Source of the DNA: Hamadaea flava
Lineage (GTDB): Bacteria; Actinomycetota; Actinomycetes; Mycobacteriales; Micromonosporaceae
Reading direction: 5' to 3'
DNA length: 64,000 nucleotides
NCBI RefSeq assembly: GCF_024172085.1
Contig: NZ_JAMZDZ010000001.1
Location: 8,556,001-8,620,000, forward strand
The notes beneath the pieces are model-generated. The model saw nothing but the letters and a program-made list of their open reading frames with translations, searched no databases and was not told the origin of the DNA. This document shows, piece by piece, positions 8,471-16,504 of the stretch. The first letter of the stretch is position 1; each line of letters starts with the position of its first letter. Made by a program: the position numbers and the translations under genes.

Positions 8471-9439
8471 GTGACCCGACCTTGGCACGACTCGCCTGAC
8501 GAACCTGAGACCAGCTACTTCGGCGAAGATTCAGATCGACTCGACGAAGATCGCTTCTTTGCCGATCGACCGCGGGAGATCGCCTCGCATCGCCGTTCGA
8601 CCGGCGGCTCGAAGCGTCGGCGCGTGCTCATCGCTTTGCTCGGCGTCGCACTGGTCACCGCAACGGGCGTGGTGATCGCCGCTCGGCAGTCGCACTCCGA
8701 ACCGACCGCCGACCTGAGCCGGGAGTTCGACCCCGCCTCGCGCAGCGGCTCCCGGATCGACGGCCTGCCGACGCCGTCGAGCAGCACCGACATGAGCCTG
8801 GCGCCGTCGCCCACGCAGAGTCCGTCGGCCCGTCTGTCGCCGACGTCTTCGCCGAGCCCGACGGGGGCTGGATCGAGCCCGACGCGGTCGACGTCCCCGA
8901 CCCGTACGACGGCGCCGGCCACGGCGACGACCGGCTCGCCCAGCAGCCAGCCGAGCATCAACGCGTACATCACCGGCTATTCGTACTTCGACGACACGCC
9001 GCCGGGTTCGGCCGATCTCGCCAACCCCGTCCTGCACGACCAGGCGGGCGGCACAGGCACGTACGCGGACCCGATCACGGTCGCCGTCGGGCATTCCGTC
9101 ACCGGCAGCGAGGATGTTCTCGACTGGCCCGCGGGCACGAGGTTCTACATCCCGAACCTGCGGCGGTACTTCATCGTCGAGGACACCTGCGGTGACGGCT
9201 CGACCCCGCAGGACGGCCCCTGCCACACCGGCTACCCCTCGTCCGCCACGACCTGGCTCGACATCTGGATCGGCGGCCAGGACGGGTCGGAAAGCGGCGC
9301 GGCGCAATGCATGGACGCCATCACCGGCACCTGGGCCGTGCTGGTGAACCCGGCGTCGACCTACGCCACGACCGCCGGCGACGTCTACGGCTCTGCGGGG
9401 TGCGCCACCCAGTACGGCAACGTCGCGATCATTGGATAG
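8471..9439 (+). CDS. Membrane-anchored protein with secreted double-psi-barrel-like domain
   Basis: Starting at the GTG at 8471, the protein has an acidic cytoplasmic N-terminus, a basic stop-transfer (SKRRR), one membrane helix (about residues 53-72), a long Ser/Pro/Thr linker (about 95-160) and a compact C-terminal domain (about 163-322). That domain contains ITGYSYFDDTPPGSADLANPVLH, GTYADPITVAVGH, GTRFYIPNLRRYFIVEDTCGDG and CHTGY, resembling expansin/RlpA-like six-stranded double-psi beta barrels found in secreted fungal and actinobacterial proteins. Its four cysteines probably form disulfides outside the cell. Function unknown; wall or polysaccharide contact is a guess. A transposase remnant begins right at its stop codon, so the native 3' end may have been altered. 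Confidence 0.7.
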   Translation: MTRPWHDSPDEPETSYFGEDSDRLDEDRFFADRPREIASHRRSTGGSKRRRVLIALLGVALVTATGVVIAARQSHSEPTADLSREFDPASRSGSRIDGLPTPSSSTDMSLAPSPTQSPSARLSPTSSPSPTGAGSSPTRSTSPTRTTAPATATTGSPSSQPSINAYITGYSYFDDTPPGSADLANPVLHDQAGGTGTYADPITVAVGHSVTGSEDVLDWPAGTRFYIPNLRRYFIVEDTCGDGSTPQDGPCHTGYPSSATTWLDIWIGGQDGSESGAAQCMDAITGTWAVLVNPASTYATTAGDVYGSAGCATQYGNVAIIG

Positions 9440-9595
9440 CCACCCGGTACGCACCACGTACAAGATCGCGTTCACGGTGTCGCGGCGTGGATGCTTCTCG
9501 TGCCGTGCGCCCAGGTTCGGCGGGGGCAGCAGAGGTTCGATGATCGCCCACTGGGGGTCGGTCAGGTCGGACGGGCACCGGCGCTCACGCGGCAT
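9440..9595 (-). pseudogene. IS5-family transposase remnant (N-terminal 52 residues)
   Basis: Read on the minus strand from the ATG at 9595, the product begins MPRERRCPSDLTDPQWAIIE and continues LLPPPNLGARHEKHPRRDTVNAILYVVRTGW, the conserved DUF4096 start of IS5-type transposases. The match stops at 9440, exactly where the neighbouring plus-strand gene ends; the catalytic DDE part is absent. This is a truncated insertion-sequence relic, not a functional element. Confidence 0.8.
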
Positions 9596-9727
9596 CCGAC
9601 CGCAATGGACGATCAACCAACAGCGCACCAAACCTTCCATCGTGAGCCGCTGGTTGATCTCCGCGAGCTGTCGTGTCGGCGACCGATCGGCGGTCCCGTC
9701 CGGGCAGCGAGTTACGGTCGATTCCTC

Positions 9728-10447
9728 ATGGTCCATCCGCTCGACGATCCCGTACGCTCCGCGCTGACCGGCCCGCACGCCCACCTGGCGCAGCGGTGCG
9801 GTCGCATCCTGCGGTATCCGCCCGATGTCCTGCGGTTCATCGCGATCCCCGATCCGCCGACGGCGGTGGACTGGGCTGATGTCGCCACGCTTGTCGGACC
9901 AGAACAGGCTCCGGTCGCGGGTGTCGTCGTGCTGCCGCCTGCGGGCTGGAAGGTGACCGGCGTAGGGCCTGGGCTGCAACTCGTTACCGACCGCGATCAG
10001 CCGCGTAGGCCGCGAACTCCGCCCGGGACCGGTCCGGGCGACGACGTGCTGACCCTCGGCCCGGCCGATCTGCCGGAGATCGTGGAGTTCGTCGCGCGTC
10101 ATCGCAATGGCCGCGTGTTCCTGCCCCGGACCTTGGAACTGGGTGTCTACCTCGGCATCCGCCGGGCGGGAGTACTGGTGGCGATGGCGGGTGAACGGCT
10201 GCGTCCGGTGGGCTGGACCGAGGTCAGCGCGGTCTGCACCGATCCGGCCCACCGCCGGCAGGGCTTGGCCGCTCGGCTGCTCGACGTTCTGGTGTCCGGC
10301 ATTCACCGACGCGGCGAGAACGCCTTCCTGCACGTCGCGGAGGACAACGCCGCCGCGCTCGGCCTTTATGAGCAGTTCGGCTTCCGGCTGCGGCGGCCGA
10401 TCACGATGGCGGCCGTACACATCCCTGGTGACCGTGATCTAGGCTGA
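9728..10447 (+). CDS. GNAT-family N-acetyltransferase
   Basis: About 239 residues; the C-terminal half is a FR47-like GNAT fold. Motif A with the acetyl-CoA pyrophosphate loop is visible (VSAVCTDPAHRRQGLAARLLDVLV, about residues 165-190), followed by AFLHVAEDNAAALGLYEQFGFRLRRPI, the standard end of the fold. The ATG at 9728 gives a compact start; upstream sequence in frame reads through the antisense of the IS remnant and is rejected. The acceptor substrate is unknown. The next gene starts seven bases later on the same strand. Confidence 0.88.
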   Translation: MVHPLDDPVRSALTGPHAHLAQRCGRILRYPPDVLRFIAIPDPPTAVDWADVATLVGPEQAPVAGVVVLPPAGWKVTGVGPGLQLVTDRDQPRRPRTPPGTGPGDDVLTLGPADLPEIVEFVARHRNGRVFLPRTLELGVYLGIRRAGVLVAMAGERLRPVGWTEVSAVCTDPAHRRQGLAARLLDVLVSGIHRRGENAFLHVAEDNAAALGLYEQFGFRLRRPITMAAVHIPGDRDLG

Positions 10448-10453
10448 CGGGCC

Positions 10454-11503
10454 GTGGGCTTTCGGATACGCAAGACCTTCCAGGTTCTGCCGGGCGTACG
10501 GCTGACGGTGTCCAAGAGCGGCATCGGCTACTCGGTCGGCGTACGCGGGGCGCGGTTGACCAGGACGGCCCGGGGCCAGGTCATCGGCACCATCGGGATT
10601 CCCGGCACCGGGATGTCGTACGTCAAGACGCTGCGCGGATCCTCGAAGTCCCGCAAGAACGCCGCCCCGACTCAGCGCTCCGCTCCGGCCCAGCGCACTG
10701 CCCCGGCCGAAGTCGAAGCGCCCGAGGTGGACGGCGTACCCGCGCCGCCGGAGCCCGCGCTGTTCGCGCCCCGGGCGGAGAAGAAGCTGTATCGGGCGCT
10801 GATCAGCGATCCGAATCCGGCCGAGATTCCGCGCATCGGTGCGGCGTACCCGGAGTGGGCGCCGCTGTGCGACACCCTCGACGGGCTGCTCGCGTACCGG
10901 GACGAGGACTTCGAGCGGGCCGAGGATGCGCTGGCGGCGGCGTTCGACTCCGGGCGGGACGCGGCCCGGCATCCGTTCATCCGCCGGTACGCGCCGTACG
11001 CGAGCGTGGAACTCGAACTCGCGCCCGGCGTCGAGGTGATGCTGCCGATCAGCCGGGAGGCGGTCGGGCTGACCTTGGCCGAGCTGTACCAGTACAGCGA
11101 CCGGCTGGGGCTGGCGATCGAGACAGTCGAGCAGTTGGAGCCGACGTTCTCGGCGGCGGTGTCGCTGGCCGAGTTGTACAGCGAGGCGGGCCATCACGAC
11201 GAGGTCGTCGACATGACGAACGGGCTGGCGGCCGAAAGCGACGCACACGCGCTGCTGTTGGTGCTGCGTGGCAGGGCCTTGCGGGAGCTGGACTACCTCG
11301 AGGCCGCGCGGGAGGCGCTCAAGCAGGTCGTGAACAAGCGCACGATCGACGTCGAGATCCGGCTGCGGGCGTTGCTGGAACGCGCCAACACCTATCTCGC
11401 CGAGAACAAGCCGGGGTACGCGCGCAAGGACCTCGAACGCATCCTGGCCGAGGACGCCGGCTATCCCGGTCTGGCGGAAGCGCTGAAGGAGCTGAACGCC
11501 TGA
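10454..11503 (+). CDS. DUF4236-domain protein with helical-repeat C-terminus
   Basis: Residues 1-55 match the DUF4236 pattern (MGFRIRKTFQVLPGVRLTVSKSGIGYSVGVRG, then IGTIGIPGTGMSYVKT). A Pro/Ala linker follows, and residues about 110-349 form TPR-like helical pairs (LTLAELYQYSDRLGLAIETVEQLE, VSLAELYSEAGHHDEVVDMTNGLA, ALLLVLRGRALRELDYLEAAREAL). The start is the GTG at 10454, seven bases after the acetyltransferase stop, suggesting co-transcription. Function unknown; the repeat half suggests protein binding. A TnpB element is inserted just after its stop. Confidence 0.8.
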   Translation: MGFRIRKTFQVLPGVRLTVSKSGIGYSVGVRGARLTRTARGQVIGTIGIPGTGMSYVKTLRGSSKSRKNAAPTQRSAPAQRTAPAEVEAPEVDGVPAPPEPALFAPRAEKKLYRALISDPNPAEIPRIGAAYPEWAPLCDTLDGLLAYRDEDFERAEDALAAAFDSGRDAARHPFIRRYAPYASVELELAPGVEVMLPISREAVGLTLAELYQYSDRLGLAIETVEQLEPTFSAAVSLAELYSEAGHHDEVVDMTNGLAAESDAHALLLVLRGRALRELDYLEAAREALKQVVNKRTIDVEIRLRALLERANTYLAENKPGYARKDLERILAEDAGYPGLAEALKELNA

Positions 11504-13067
11504 AGTCGTTCAAGCACGGGGATCTGGCACGCGGCTCAGAGCCCGTTGAAGAACGGGTTGTTGTCGTAGGTGGCTGGAAGACTAACCCGGTGAGTAGGTT
11601 CACGGCGTTCCGGTTCACTGTCGATGCCCGGGCGGGGCGGATGGTGGTGTTGGGGCGGCATGCGGGTGCGGCGCGGTTTGCGTTCAACCAGTGTCTGGCG
11701 ATGGTGAAAGACGCCCTCGATGCGAAGGCGGAGACCGCGGATGGTTCGGTGCGGGTGCCGTGGACTGCGTTTGATCTGATCAACAGCTTCAATGGGTGGA
11801 AGCGGTCGGCGGCGGCGGGGCGGGTGTGGGCGGTGGACTCGGCCGGACGGGCCACGCTGCAGAGTGCGGGTTTGCGCTGGCGGTCCGAGGTGAGTCAGCA
11901 GGTGTTCGAGGAGGCCGCGGTCGATTGTGGCCGGGCGTTGGCGGCGTACGCCGACTCACGAAAAGGCAAGCGGCGCGGTCGCCGGGTGGGGTTTCCGCGA
12001 TTCAAGCGCAAGTCGGCCACGGTGGTGTCGTTCCGGATCCGCAACAAGACCACCGCCGGCAAGGCCACGATCCGGGTAGGTGACGTCGATGCCGGTCCGC
12101 GGACGATCAGCTTGCCCAAGATCGGGATTGTGCGGGTGCGGGAGGACACCCGCCGCCTGCGGCGCATGCTGCGCAACGGTCGGGCCACCATCCGCTACGT
12201 GACGGTGTCGCATCGTGCGGGGCGGTGGACGATCAGTGTCACCGTGCAGGCCGCCGATCTGCATCCGGCCCGCCGCCACCCGGCACCTGCCGCAGGCGAC
12301 CAGCAGGGCTGGGTGGGTGTGGATCGGGGGTTGACCGCGCTCGTGGTGGCCGCCGACCGCACCGGTCGAGAAGTGGTGCGGGTCGACCCGCCCCGGCCGT
12401 TGCGCACGAGTTTGCCGAGGCTGCGGCGTCTGTCGCGGAGGGTGTCGCGGGCGCGGCGCGGGTCGATCAACCGGGGCAAGGCGGTGGCGCGGTTGGCTCG
12501 CTGTCACCGGCGGATCAAAGACGTTCGCGCACACGCGTTGCATGAGGTCGCCAACCATCTGGTCAATACCCACGATCGGCTGGTGTTGGAGGACCTGAAC
12601 ACGGCGGGCATGGTGAGAAACCGGTGGCTGGCCCGGTCGATCAGCGACGCGGGCTGGGCGGAGTTGGCGCGGATGGTCGGCTACAAGCAGCAGTGGGCGG
12701 GTGGGCAGGTGATGATCGCGGATCGGTGGTTCGCCTCGAGCAAGACCTGTTCGGTGTGTGGTGCTGTTGCTGCCAGCCTGCTGTTGTCGCAGCGGGCGTT
12801 CGTCTGTGCCGTGTGTGGCTTTGAGGCGGATCGGGATCTGAATGCCGCCGCGAATCTCGCTGTCTGGGGCGAGCAGCATGATGCCCAGATCCGGGACCCC
12901 TAAGTGCGAGGCCCGGTTATCAATGCCTTGCCGAGGGACGGCTCTGACCGGCGGGCATCAGCCCACCGGTGAAACCCGTCCCGTTGACGCAGGAACCCCA
13001 ACGCCGACCAGCCCAGCACAGGCTGGTCGGCGGCAAGGACGCCCGAGAAGGGCGCTGTTGTATCAAC
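11504..13067 (+). mobile_element. IS200/IS605-family element with tnpB only (IS1341-like)
   Basis: The element lies between the DUF4236 gene and the glutamine amidotransferase gene. It carries tnpB but no tnpA transposase. The left end is uncertain: it lies between 11504 and the small hairpin CCCGTT-GAAG-AACGGG at 11542-11557, typical of a subterminal left-end structure. The right end is inferred near the TATCAAC at 13061-13067, after two hairpins. No target-site duplication is expected for this family. Mobilisation would need a TnpA elsewhere in the genome. Confidence 0.7.
11590..12903 (+). CDS. tnpB: TnpB-type RNA-guided nuclease (IS605 OrfB)
   Basis: Protein of 437 residues, near the usual 400 or so for TnpB. 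The N-terminal wedge/REC region begins FTAFRFTVDARAG and continues GAARFAFNQCLA. The RuvC-like nuclease shows all three acidic residues: Asp245 in GVDRGL, Glu334 in LVLEDLN and Asp414 in EADRDLNAAANLA. The zinc ribbon is intact (CSVC at 387-390 and CAVC at 406-409). TnpB proteins use a transcript from the right end of the element as guide and cut DNA next to a short motif, favouring retention of the element. The start is the GTG at 11590; longer upstream frames run through the neighbouring gene. All key residues are present, so it may be active. Confidence 0.9.
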   Translation: MSRFTAFRFTVDARAGRMVVLGRHAGAARFAFNQCLAMVKDALDAKAETADGSVRVPWTAFDLINSFNGWKRSAAAGRVWAVDSAGRATLQSAGLRWRSEVSQQVFEEAAVDCGRALAAYADSRKGKRRGRRVGFPRFKRKSATVVSFRIRNKTTAGKATIRVGDVDAGPRTISLPKIGIVRVREDTRRLRRMLRNGRATIRYVTVSHRAGRWTISVTVQAADLHPARRHPAPAAGDQQGWVGVDRGLTALVVAADRTGREVVRVDPPRPLRTSLPRLRRLSRRVSRARRGSINRGKAVARLARCHRRIKDVRAHALHEVANHLVNTHDRLVLEDLNTAGMVRNRWLARSISDAGWAELARMVGYKQQWAGGQVMIADRWFASSKTCSVCGAVAASLLLSQRAFVCAVCGFEADRDLNAAANLAVWGEQHDAQIRDP

Positions 13068-13083
13068 CAACCGGTTATTCAAC
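12904..13083 (+). ncRNA. Probable omega (guide) RNA region of the TnpB element
   Basis: Downstream of tnpB the sequence folds strongly: a perfect 12-bp stem (CGCCGACCAGCC at 13002-13013 with GGCTGGTCGGCG at 13021-13032) and a smaller hairpin GCCC-GAGAA-GGGC at 13041-13053, ending GTTGTATCAAC near 13067. TnpB guide RNAs normally overlap the 3' end of tnpB and run to the right end of the element; the flanking 16 or so bases (about 13068-13083) then act as guide. The exact 5' end is not visible and may lie inside tnpB. Confidence 0.6.
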
Positions 13084-13089
13084 AGGCTG

Positions 13090-13914
13090 TCAGGTGCGCG
13101 GCCGGAAGACGCCCATCCGGTCGACGCCTTCCTGGATGACGCCGTAGGAGTTCTCCGGCACCGTGTTCCATGCCCCGGCGAGGGTGCCGAAGGGTTCGGA
13201 GACGACCAGCCGCGACTCGTCGGAGGCGTGCTGAAGCCATGGGTAGTCGGGATACAGGTCGCGCAGCGCGCGTACGTCGGTGCTGAAGAACAGCGACCGC
13301 GAGTGCCGCGCCGTCGAGTACCGGAACGCCCACATGCGTTCGCCGTCTGACGTGGCGACGGTCATCTGCAGCGCATCCGGTACGCCGTGCGCCGCGGCGA
13401 TGTCCTCGACGAACCCGGCCATCCGGGCGACCGCGCCGGGCGGGTCGTCGCCGAGCCCGAACGTCAGCGCCAGATAGAACATCAGCTCCGAGTCGGTCGA
13501 GCCCTCGATGAACGGATACAGCTCGGGATCGACGGCCAGGACGAGATCCCGTTTCAGCGTGGCGAACTGAGCGATCGACCCGTTGTGCATCCACATCCAC
13601 CGGCCGTATCGGAACGGATGGCAGTTGCTCTCCTGCACCGGCGTGCCGGTGGAGGCGCGGATGTGCGCGAGGAAGATCTGCGACTCGATGTGGGTGGCGA
13701 GATTGCGCAGGTTCCGGTTGTTCCAGGCCGGGTCGACACTGTGGAACACGGTCGGCTCCCCACCCACGTACCAGCCCACGCCGAACCCGTCCCCGTTGGT
13801 CGTCTCGACTCCCAGCTTCGAGCGCAGACTCTGGTCGATCAGCGAATGGGAGGGCTTGTAGATCAGCTCCTCCAGCCGGATCGGCGAGCCGTAGTAGGCG
13901 AGCCAGCGACACAT
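13090..13914 (-). CDS. Class II glutamine amidotransferase
   Basis: Protein of 274 residues starting MCRWLAYYGSPI; Cys2 becomes the N-terminal nucleophile after Met removal, the hallmark of the Ntn-type glutaminase. Other active-site stretches are present: NGDGFGVGWYV, LAHIRASTGTPVQESNCHPF and WMHNGSIAQF. Its length and sequence resemble EgtC-like enzymes that act on gamma-glutamyl compounds, but no ergothioneine genes flank it, so the substrate is unassigned. The 3' end lies about 20 bases from the right end of the TnpB element, which stopped short of disrupting it. Confidence 0.88.
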   Translation of the reverse strand: MCRWLAYYGSPIRLEELIYKPSHSLIDQSLRSKLGVETTNGDGFGVGWYVGGEPTVFHSVDPAWNNRNLRNLATHIESQIFLAHIRASTGTPVQESNCHPFRYGRWMWMHNGSIAQFATLKRDLVLAVDPELYPFIEGSTDSELMFYLALTFGLGDDPPGAVARMAGFVEDIAAAHGVPDALQMTVATSDGERMWAFRYSTARHSRSLFFSTDVRALRDLYPDYPWLQHASDESRLVVSEPFGTLAGAWNTVPENSYGVIQEGVDRMGVFRPRT

Positions 13915-13976
13915 GCCACCACGATGATCGGTGCCTCTTGGCGACGGCTTCACCCGACCCGGGTGATCCGGCCTCG

Positions 13977-14816
13977 TCAGGGGTGGCTGAACAGTTCGTC
14001 GACCGCGCGCCGGGCGTTGCGGAGATAGTCGTCGCGACCGGATTCCAGACCGTACGCGAGATCCTCCAAGGCGGTGCACCGTGCGTAGAACACGGCCCGT
14101 TCGCGGGTCTGCTCATCCAGACCCGGGCGCAGCGCGTCGAGCGTATGCACGCCGAGGTCGCGGGCCAGCCGGCCCAGATCGGTGGCGGGATCGGCGACGG
14201 CGCAGTCGGACCAGTCGATGATCCCGGTGATCGTCGCCCCCTCCACGAGGACGTGCTCGACTCCCAGGTCGTTGTGGGTGAAGACCAGCAGTTCGGCGGG
14301 CTCCGGCGGGTCGTCGGCGAGGAAGCCCGCGATCCGGCGGCGTACGCCGTCGGGTAGGTGCTCGGCCAGATCCCGGGTCTCGGCGAGCCAGGCGGCCGGG
14401 GGCGTGTCGTCCACCCCGGCCAGGTCGCCCAGGCGCTCGGTGGGCGCGGTCTGCAACTGGGCGAGGAAGGCGCCGAGCACCGCGGCATATCCGTCGCGGC
14501 CGGTATGCGTCAGCAGTGGGTGGCCAGGGATCCGGCGGTACACGAGCAACCCGTGTTCGGGCCGGATCAGCACCGGCTCGGGGACGGGCAGCTGGGCGTA
14601 CTCGGGCACGACGGCGAGGATGGCCGCCTCCCGGCGCACGTCGTCGGCGGCGTCCGGGCCGGCGGCCACCCGGGCCACCAGGTCGTCGTTCACGGCGTAC
14701 GCGTGATGGTCGAGCCCGCTGCCCAGCGGCGTGACGGATCGGACCGAAAGCTCGGTGGGCAGCAGAGCGCGCACGTCGTCCGGGTTCACGGTCCTGAGGG
14801 TAACGACGTCCGCCAT
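13977..14816 (-). CDS. Aminoglycoside phosphotransferase (APH)-family kinase
   Basis: 279 residues with the eukaryotic-like kinase fold of the APH/choline kinase group. The catalytic loop FTHNDLGVEHVLVE supplies the Brenner-type His-Asn-Asp, and IIDWSDCAVADPATDLGRLA supplies the metal-binding Asp. An N-lobe glycine turn (PLGSGLDHHAYAV) is followed by DLVARVA. Many members phosphorylate small metabolites rather than antibiotics, so resistance should not be assumed. It is upstream of, and on the same strand as, the amidotransferase (62-base gap), and divergent from the phospholipase gene. Confidence 0.82.
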   Translation of the reverse strand: MADVVTLRTVNPDDVRALLPTELSVRSVTPLGSGLDHHAYAVNDDLVARVAAGPDAADDVRREAAILAVVPEYAQLPVPEPVLIRPEHGLLVYRRIPGHPLLTHTGRDGYAAVLGAFLAQLQTAPTERLGDLAGVDDTPPAAWLAETRDLAEHLPDGVRRRIAGFLADDPPEPAELLVFTHNDLGVEHVLVEGATITGIIDWSDCAVADPATDLGRLARDLGVHTLDALRPGLDEQTRERAVFYARCTALEDLAYGLESGRDDYLRNARRAVDELFSHP

Positions 14817-14922
14817 GTCTGATCATCAAGACCACCAAAACGGGCATAGCGCACTATATGGTCGTTTCCTGGCGAGTCGGCTCCGGAGCCACTGTCCTCG
14901 CCACCGATGACCAGGAGGTCTT

Positions 14923-16362
14923 GTGCGTCACCCGATCCGATTTCTTGCCGTGGCCTTGCTGGCTGCAGTGGCCTGTCCTGCTCTCGCGATACCTGGCGCG
15001 GCCGCGCCCCGTGTGAAGAACCTGCCGTACCGGGATGCCGTCTTCGCCGCCACCCACAACAGTTACTCCGGCGGCATCGGCGGCGACCGGGGCGACCTGG
15101 CGACTCAGCTGGACAACGGGGTTCGTCAGCTCGAACTCGATCTGCACCTGGTCAACGGCCGGTTCGAGGTCGGGGACGACGGGCCGGGTGACGCGGTCTA
15201 CCACGGCGGCGCCAACCCGAAGACCAACGCGCTGCCCGACTGGCTGCTCACCATCAAGAAGTGGTCGGCGAAGCACCCCGAGGCCGCGCCCATCACCCTC
15301 GTCCTGGCCGTGCACAGCAACCTGAACTCCGACCGAGGTGTCGCCAGCGTTCTCGTCGACGACCTGACGGAGAACATCGGCGACGACCGCCTCGCGGTGC
15401 TCACCCCGAACGCCACCGTCGACGGCCTCAGCGGCAAGATCATTCCGGTGTTGTCCGGTCGCCAGGACTCACGGCTGGCGTACCTGCGCGATCAAGGAAC
15501 TGTGCCCGCGGTGGCGGTGAACTCCCACGGCCAGGTCGTCGAGGTGCACGACTCGGGCCACGGCACGTTGTGGTACTGGATCGGGCAATGGCAGGCCGAC
15601 GACACCGTGCGGTGGCTCTCGCATGGCCGCTACGACACCGGCACCAATCCGGCCGTGGCGCTCACCGACGACGGCATGCTCGTCGAAGTGCATCAATCAG
15701 AACACGCCAAGCAGCTCTTCTACCGGCTGGGACAGATCGACAGCACAGGCGGTCTGCGCTGGCGGGTGCCGTCGACCTCCTATGGCGACGGTGAACGACC
15801 GTCGCTGCTGCTGACCGGCCCGAACACCGTCAACGAGATCCATCGGGCCGACACACGCGCGGTGGAGTACCTCACCCGGACCGGCCAGATCGGCCAGAAG
15901 GAGATCAGGTGGTCGGGCCTGACCCTCACCCATGACGACGGGCATCCCACCGACTGGGGATGCACGTCCGCGTCGCGGTGCATCGAGGTTCGGTCGGCCA
16001 CCTTCACCTTCATGATGGAGAAGACCCTGCAGTACCGGACGAACGTGTTCGACTCCTCGGCCTGGCAGCGCGTGATCTACCCGCAGGTCATGGCGACCGA
16101 GGTGCAGTACGAGGACAGCAAGGATCGCGCGGCGTACCTGGTGCTCCTGTTGAACAGCACATTCGCCGCAGCGCCGGCGGATCGTGGGGTGGCACAGACC
16201 ACCTGGATGAACGACGCCCGCGACTGGGGACGTCCGCTGCGCGAGTGGGGATTCGCCCAGGACAGCCAAGGTCTGCCAGTCCCGAACTTCCCGTCGACCG
16301 ACTACCCGTACGCCGGCTGGTACAAGCGCTACCTGGAGCGGCGCCCGCACTACGTCTCCTGA
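14923..16362 (+). CDS. Secreted PI-PLC-like phosphodiesterase with inserted three-repeat domain
   Basis: GTG start at 14923 with AGGAGG four bases upstream. A signal peptide (about residues 1-28, ending AIPGAAA) directs secretion. The catalytic TIM-barrel start of the phosphatidylinositol-specific phospholipase C X-domain is visible: FAATHNSYSGG (first catalytic His) and QLELDLHLV; the C-terminal part (VIYPQVMATEVQYEDSKDRAAYLVLLLN) may complete the fold. Between them (about residues 193-345) are three repeats of about 50 residues: GQVVEVHDSGHGTLWYWIG, GMLVEVHQSEHAKQLFYRLG and NTVNEIHRADTRAVEYLTRTG. These look like a lectin or propeller-type insertion. The second catalytic His is not certain. 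Release of inositol phosphates outside the cell would fit the nearby inositol operon, but this link is inference. Confidence 0.72.
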   Translation: MRHPIRFLAVALLAAVACPALAIPGAAAPRVKNLPYRDAVFAATHNSYSGGIGGDRGDLATQLDNGVRQLELDLHLVNGRFEVGDDGPGDAVYHGGANPKTNALPDWLLTIKKWSAKHPEAAPITLVLAVHSNLNSDRGVASVLVDDLTENIGDDRLAVLTPNATVDGLSGKIIPVLSGRQDSRLAYLRDQGTVPAVAVNSHGQVVEVHDSGHGTLWYWIGQWQADDTVRWLSHGRYDTGTNPAVALTDDGMLVEVHQSEHAKQLFYRLGQIDSTGGLRWRVPSTSYGDGERPSLLLTGPNTVNEIHRADTRAVEYLTRTGQIGQKEIRWSGLTLTHDDGHPTDWGCTSASRCIEVRSATFTFMMEKTLQYRTNVFDSSAWQRVIYPQVMATEVQYEDSKDRAAYLVLLLNSTFAAAPADRGVAQTTWMNDARDWGRPLREWGFAQDSQGLPVPNFPSTDYPYAGWYKRYLERRPHYVS

Positions 16363-16373
16363 CGCTGCGACCG

Positions 16374-16403
16374 CCCCGCCCGCCCCGGAAGGTGCGGGCG
16401 GGG
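16374..16403 (+). terminator. Hairpin after the PLC-like gene
   Basis: A 10-bp stem (CCCCGCCCGC at 16374-16383 with GCGGGCGGGG at 16394-16403) lies just after the stop codon. It separates the PLC-like gene from the mannosidase operon. Confidence 0.6.
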
Positions 16404-16421
16404 TCGGCAGGCGGCGGGCGG

Positions 16422-16450
16422 TTCCGATCCACAGAAAGCCCCGCTAAGAT
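16422..16450 (+). promoter_or_regulatory. Possible promoter of the mannosidase operon
   Basis: TTCCGA (16422-16427) and TAAGAT (16445-16450) are spaced by 17 bases. The palindromic operator at 16456 lies immediately downstream of the -10 element, a normal position for repression. Confidence 0.4.
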
Positions 16451-16455
16451 CCGCT

Positions 16456-16467
16456 GAAAGCGCTTTC
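16456..16467. promoter_or_regulatory. LacI-type operator GAAAGCGCTTTC
   Basis: A perfect 12-bp palindrome with the central CG typical of LacI-family sites, about 37 bases before the first gene of the mannosidase operon. A near copy (GGAAAGCGCTTGCC) lies in the promoter of the ABC transporter at 25012. The motif differs from the TGAAACGTTTCA sites next to the local LacI gene, so another regulator, probably encoded outside this window, is likely. Confidence 0.6.
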
Positions 16468-16504
16468 CAAGCCGAGGCGCTGCCGAGACTCTTCAGGAGT
16501 GACA

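Noticed and set aside
8531-10420. A 629-codon minus-strand frame spanning the double-psi-barrel and GNAT genes
   Set aside because: Only the 52 residues at 9440-9595 are real transposase sequence; the rest is antisense of recognised genes.
11504-11590. A tnpA gene next to tnpB
   Set aside because: No Y1 transposase motif or open frame of the right size occurs on either side of the element.
13977-14816. Calling the APH-family gene an antibiotic-resistance determinant
   Set aside because: The family has many metabolic kinases and nothing in the context or sequence points to a specific antibiotic.
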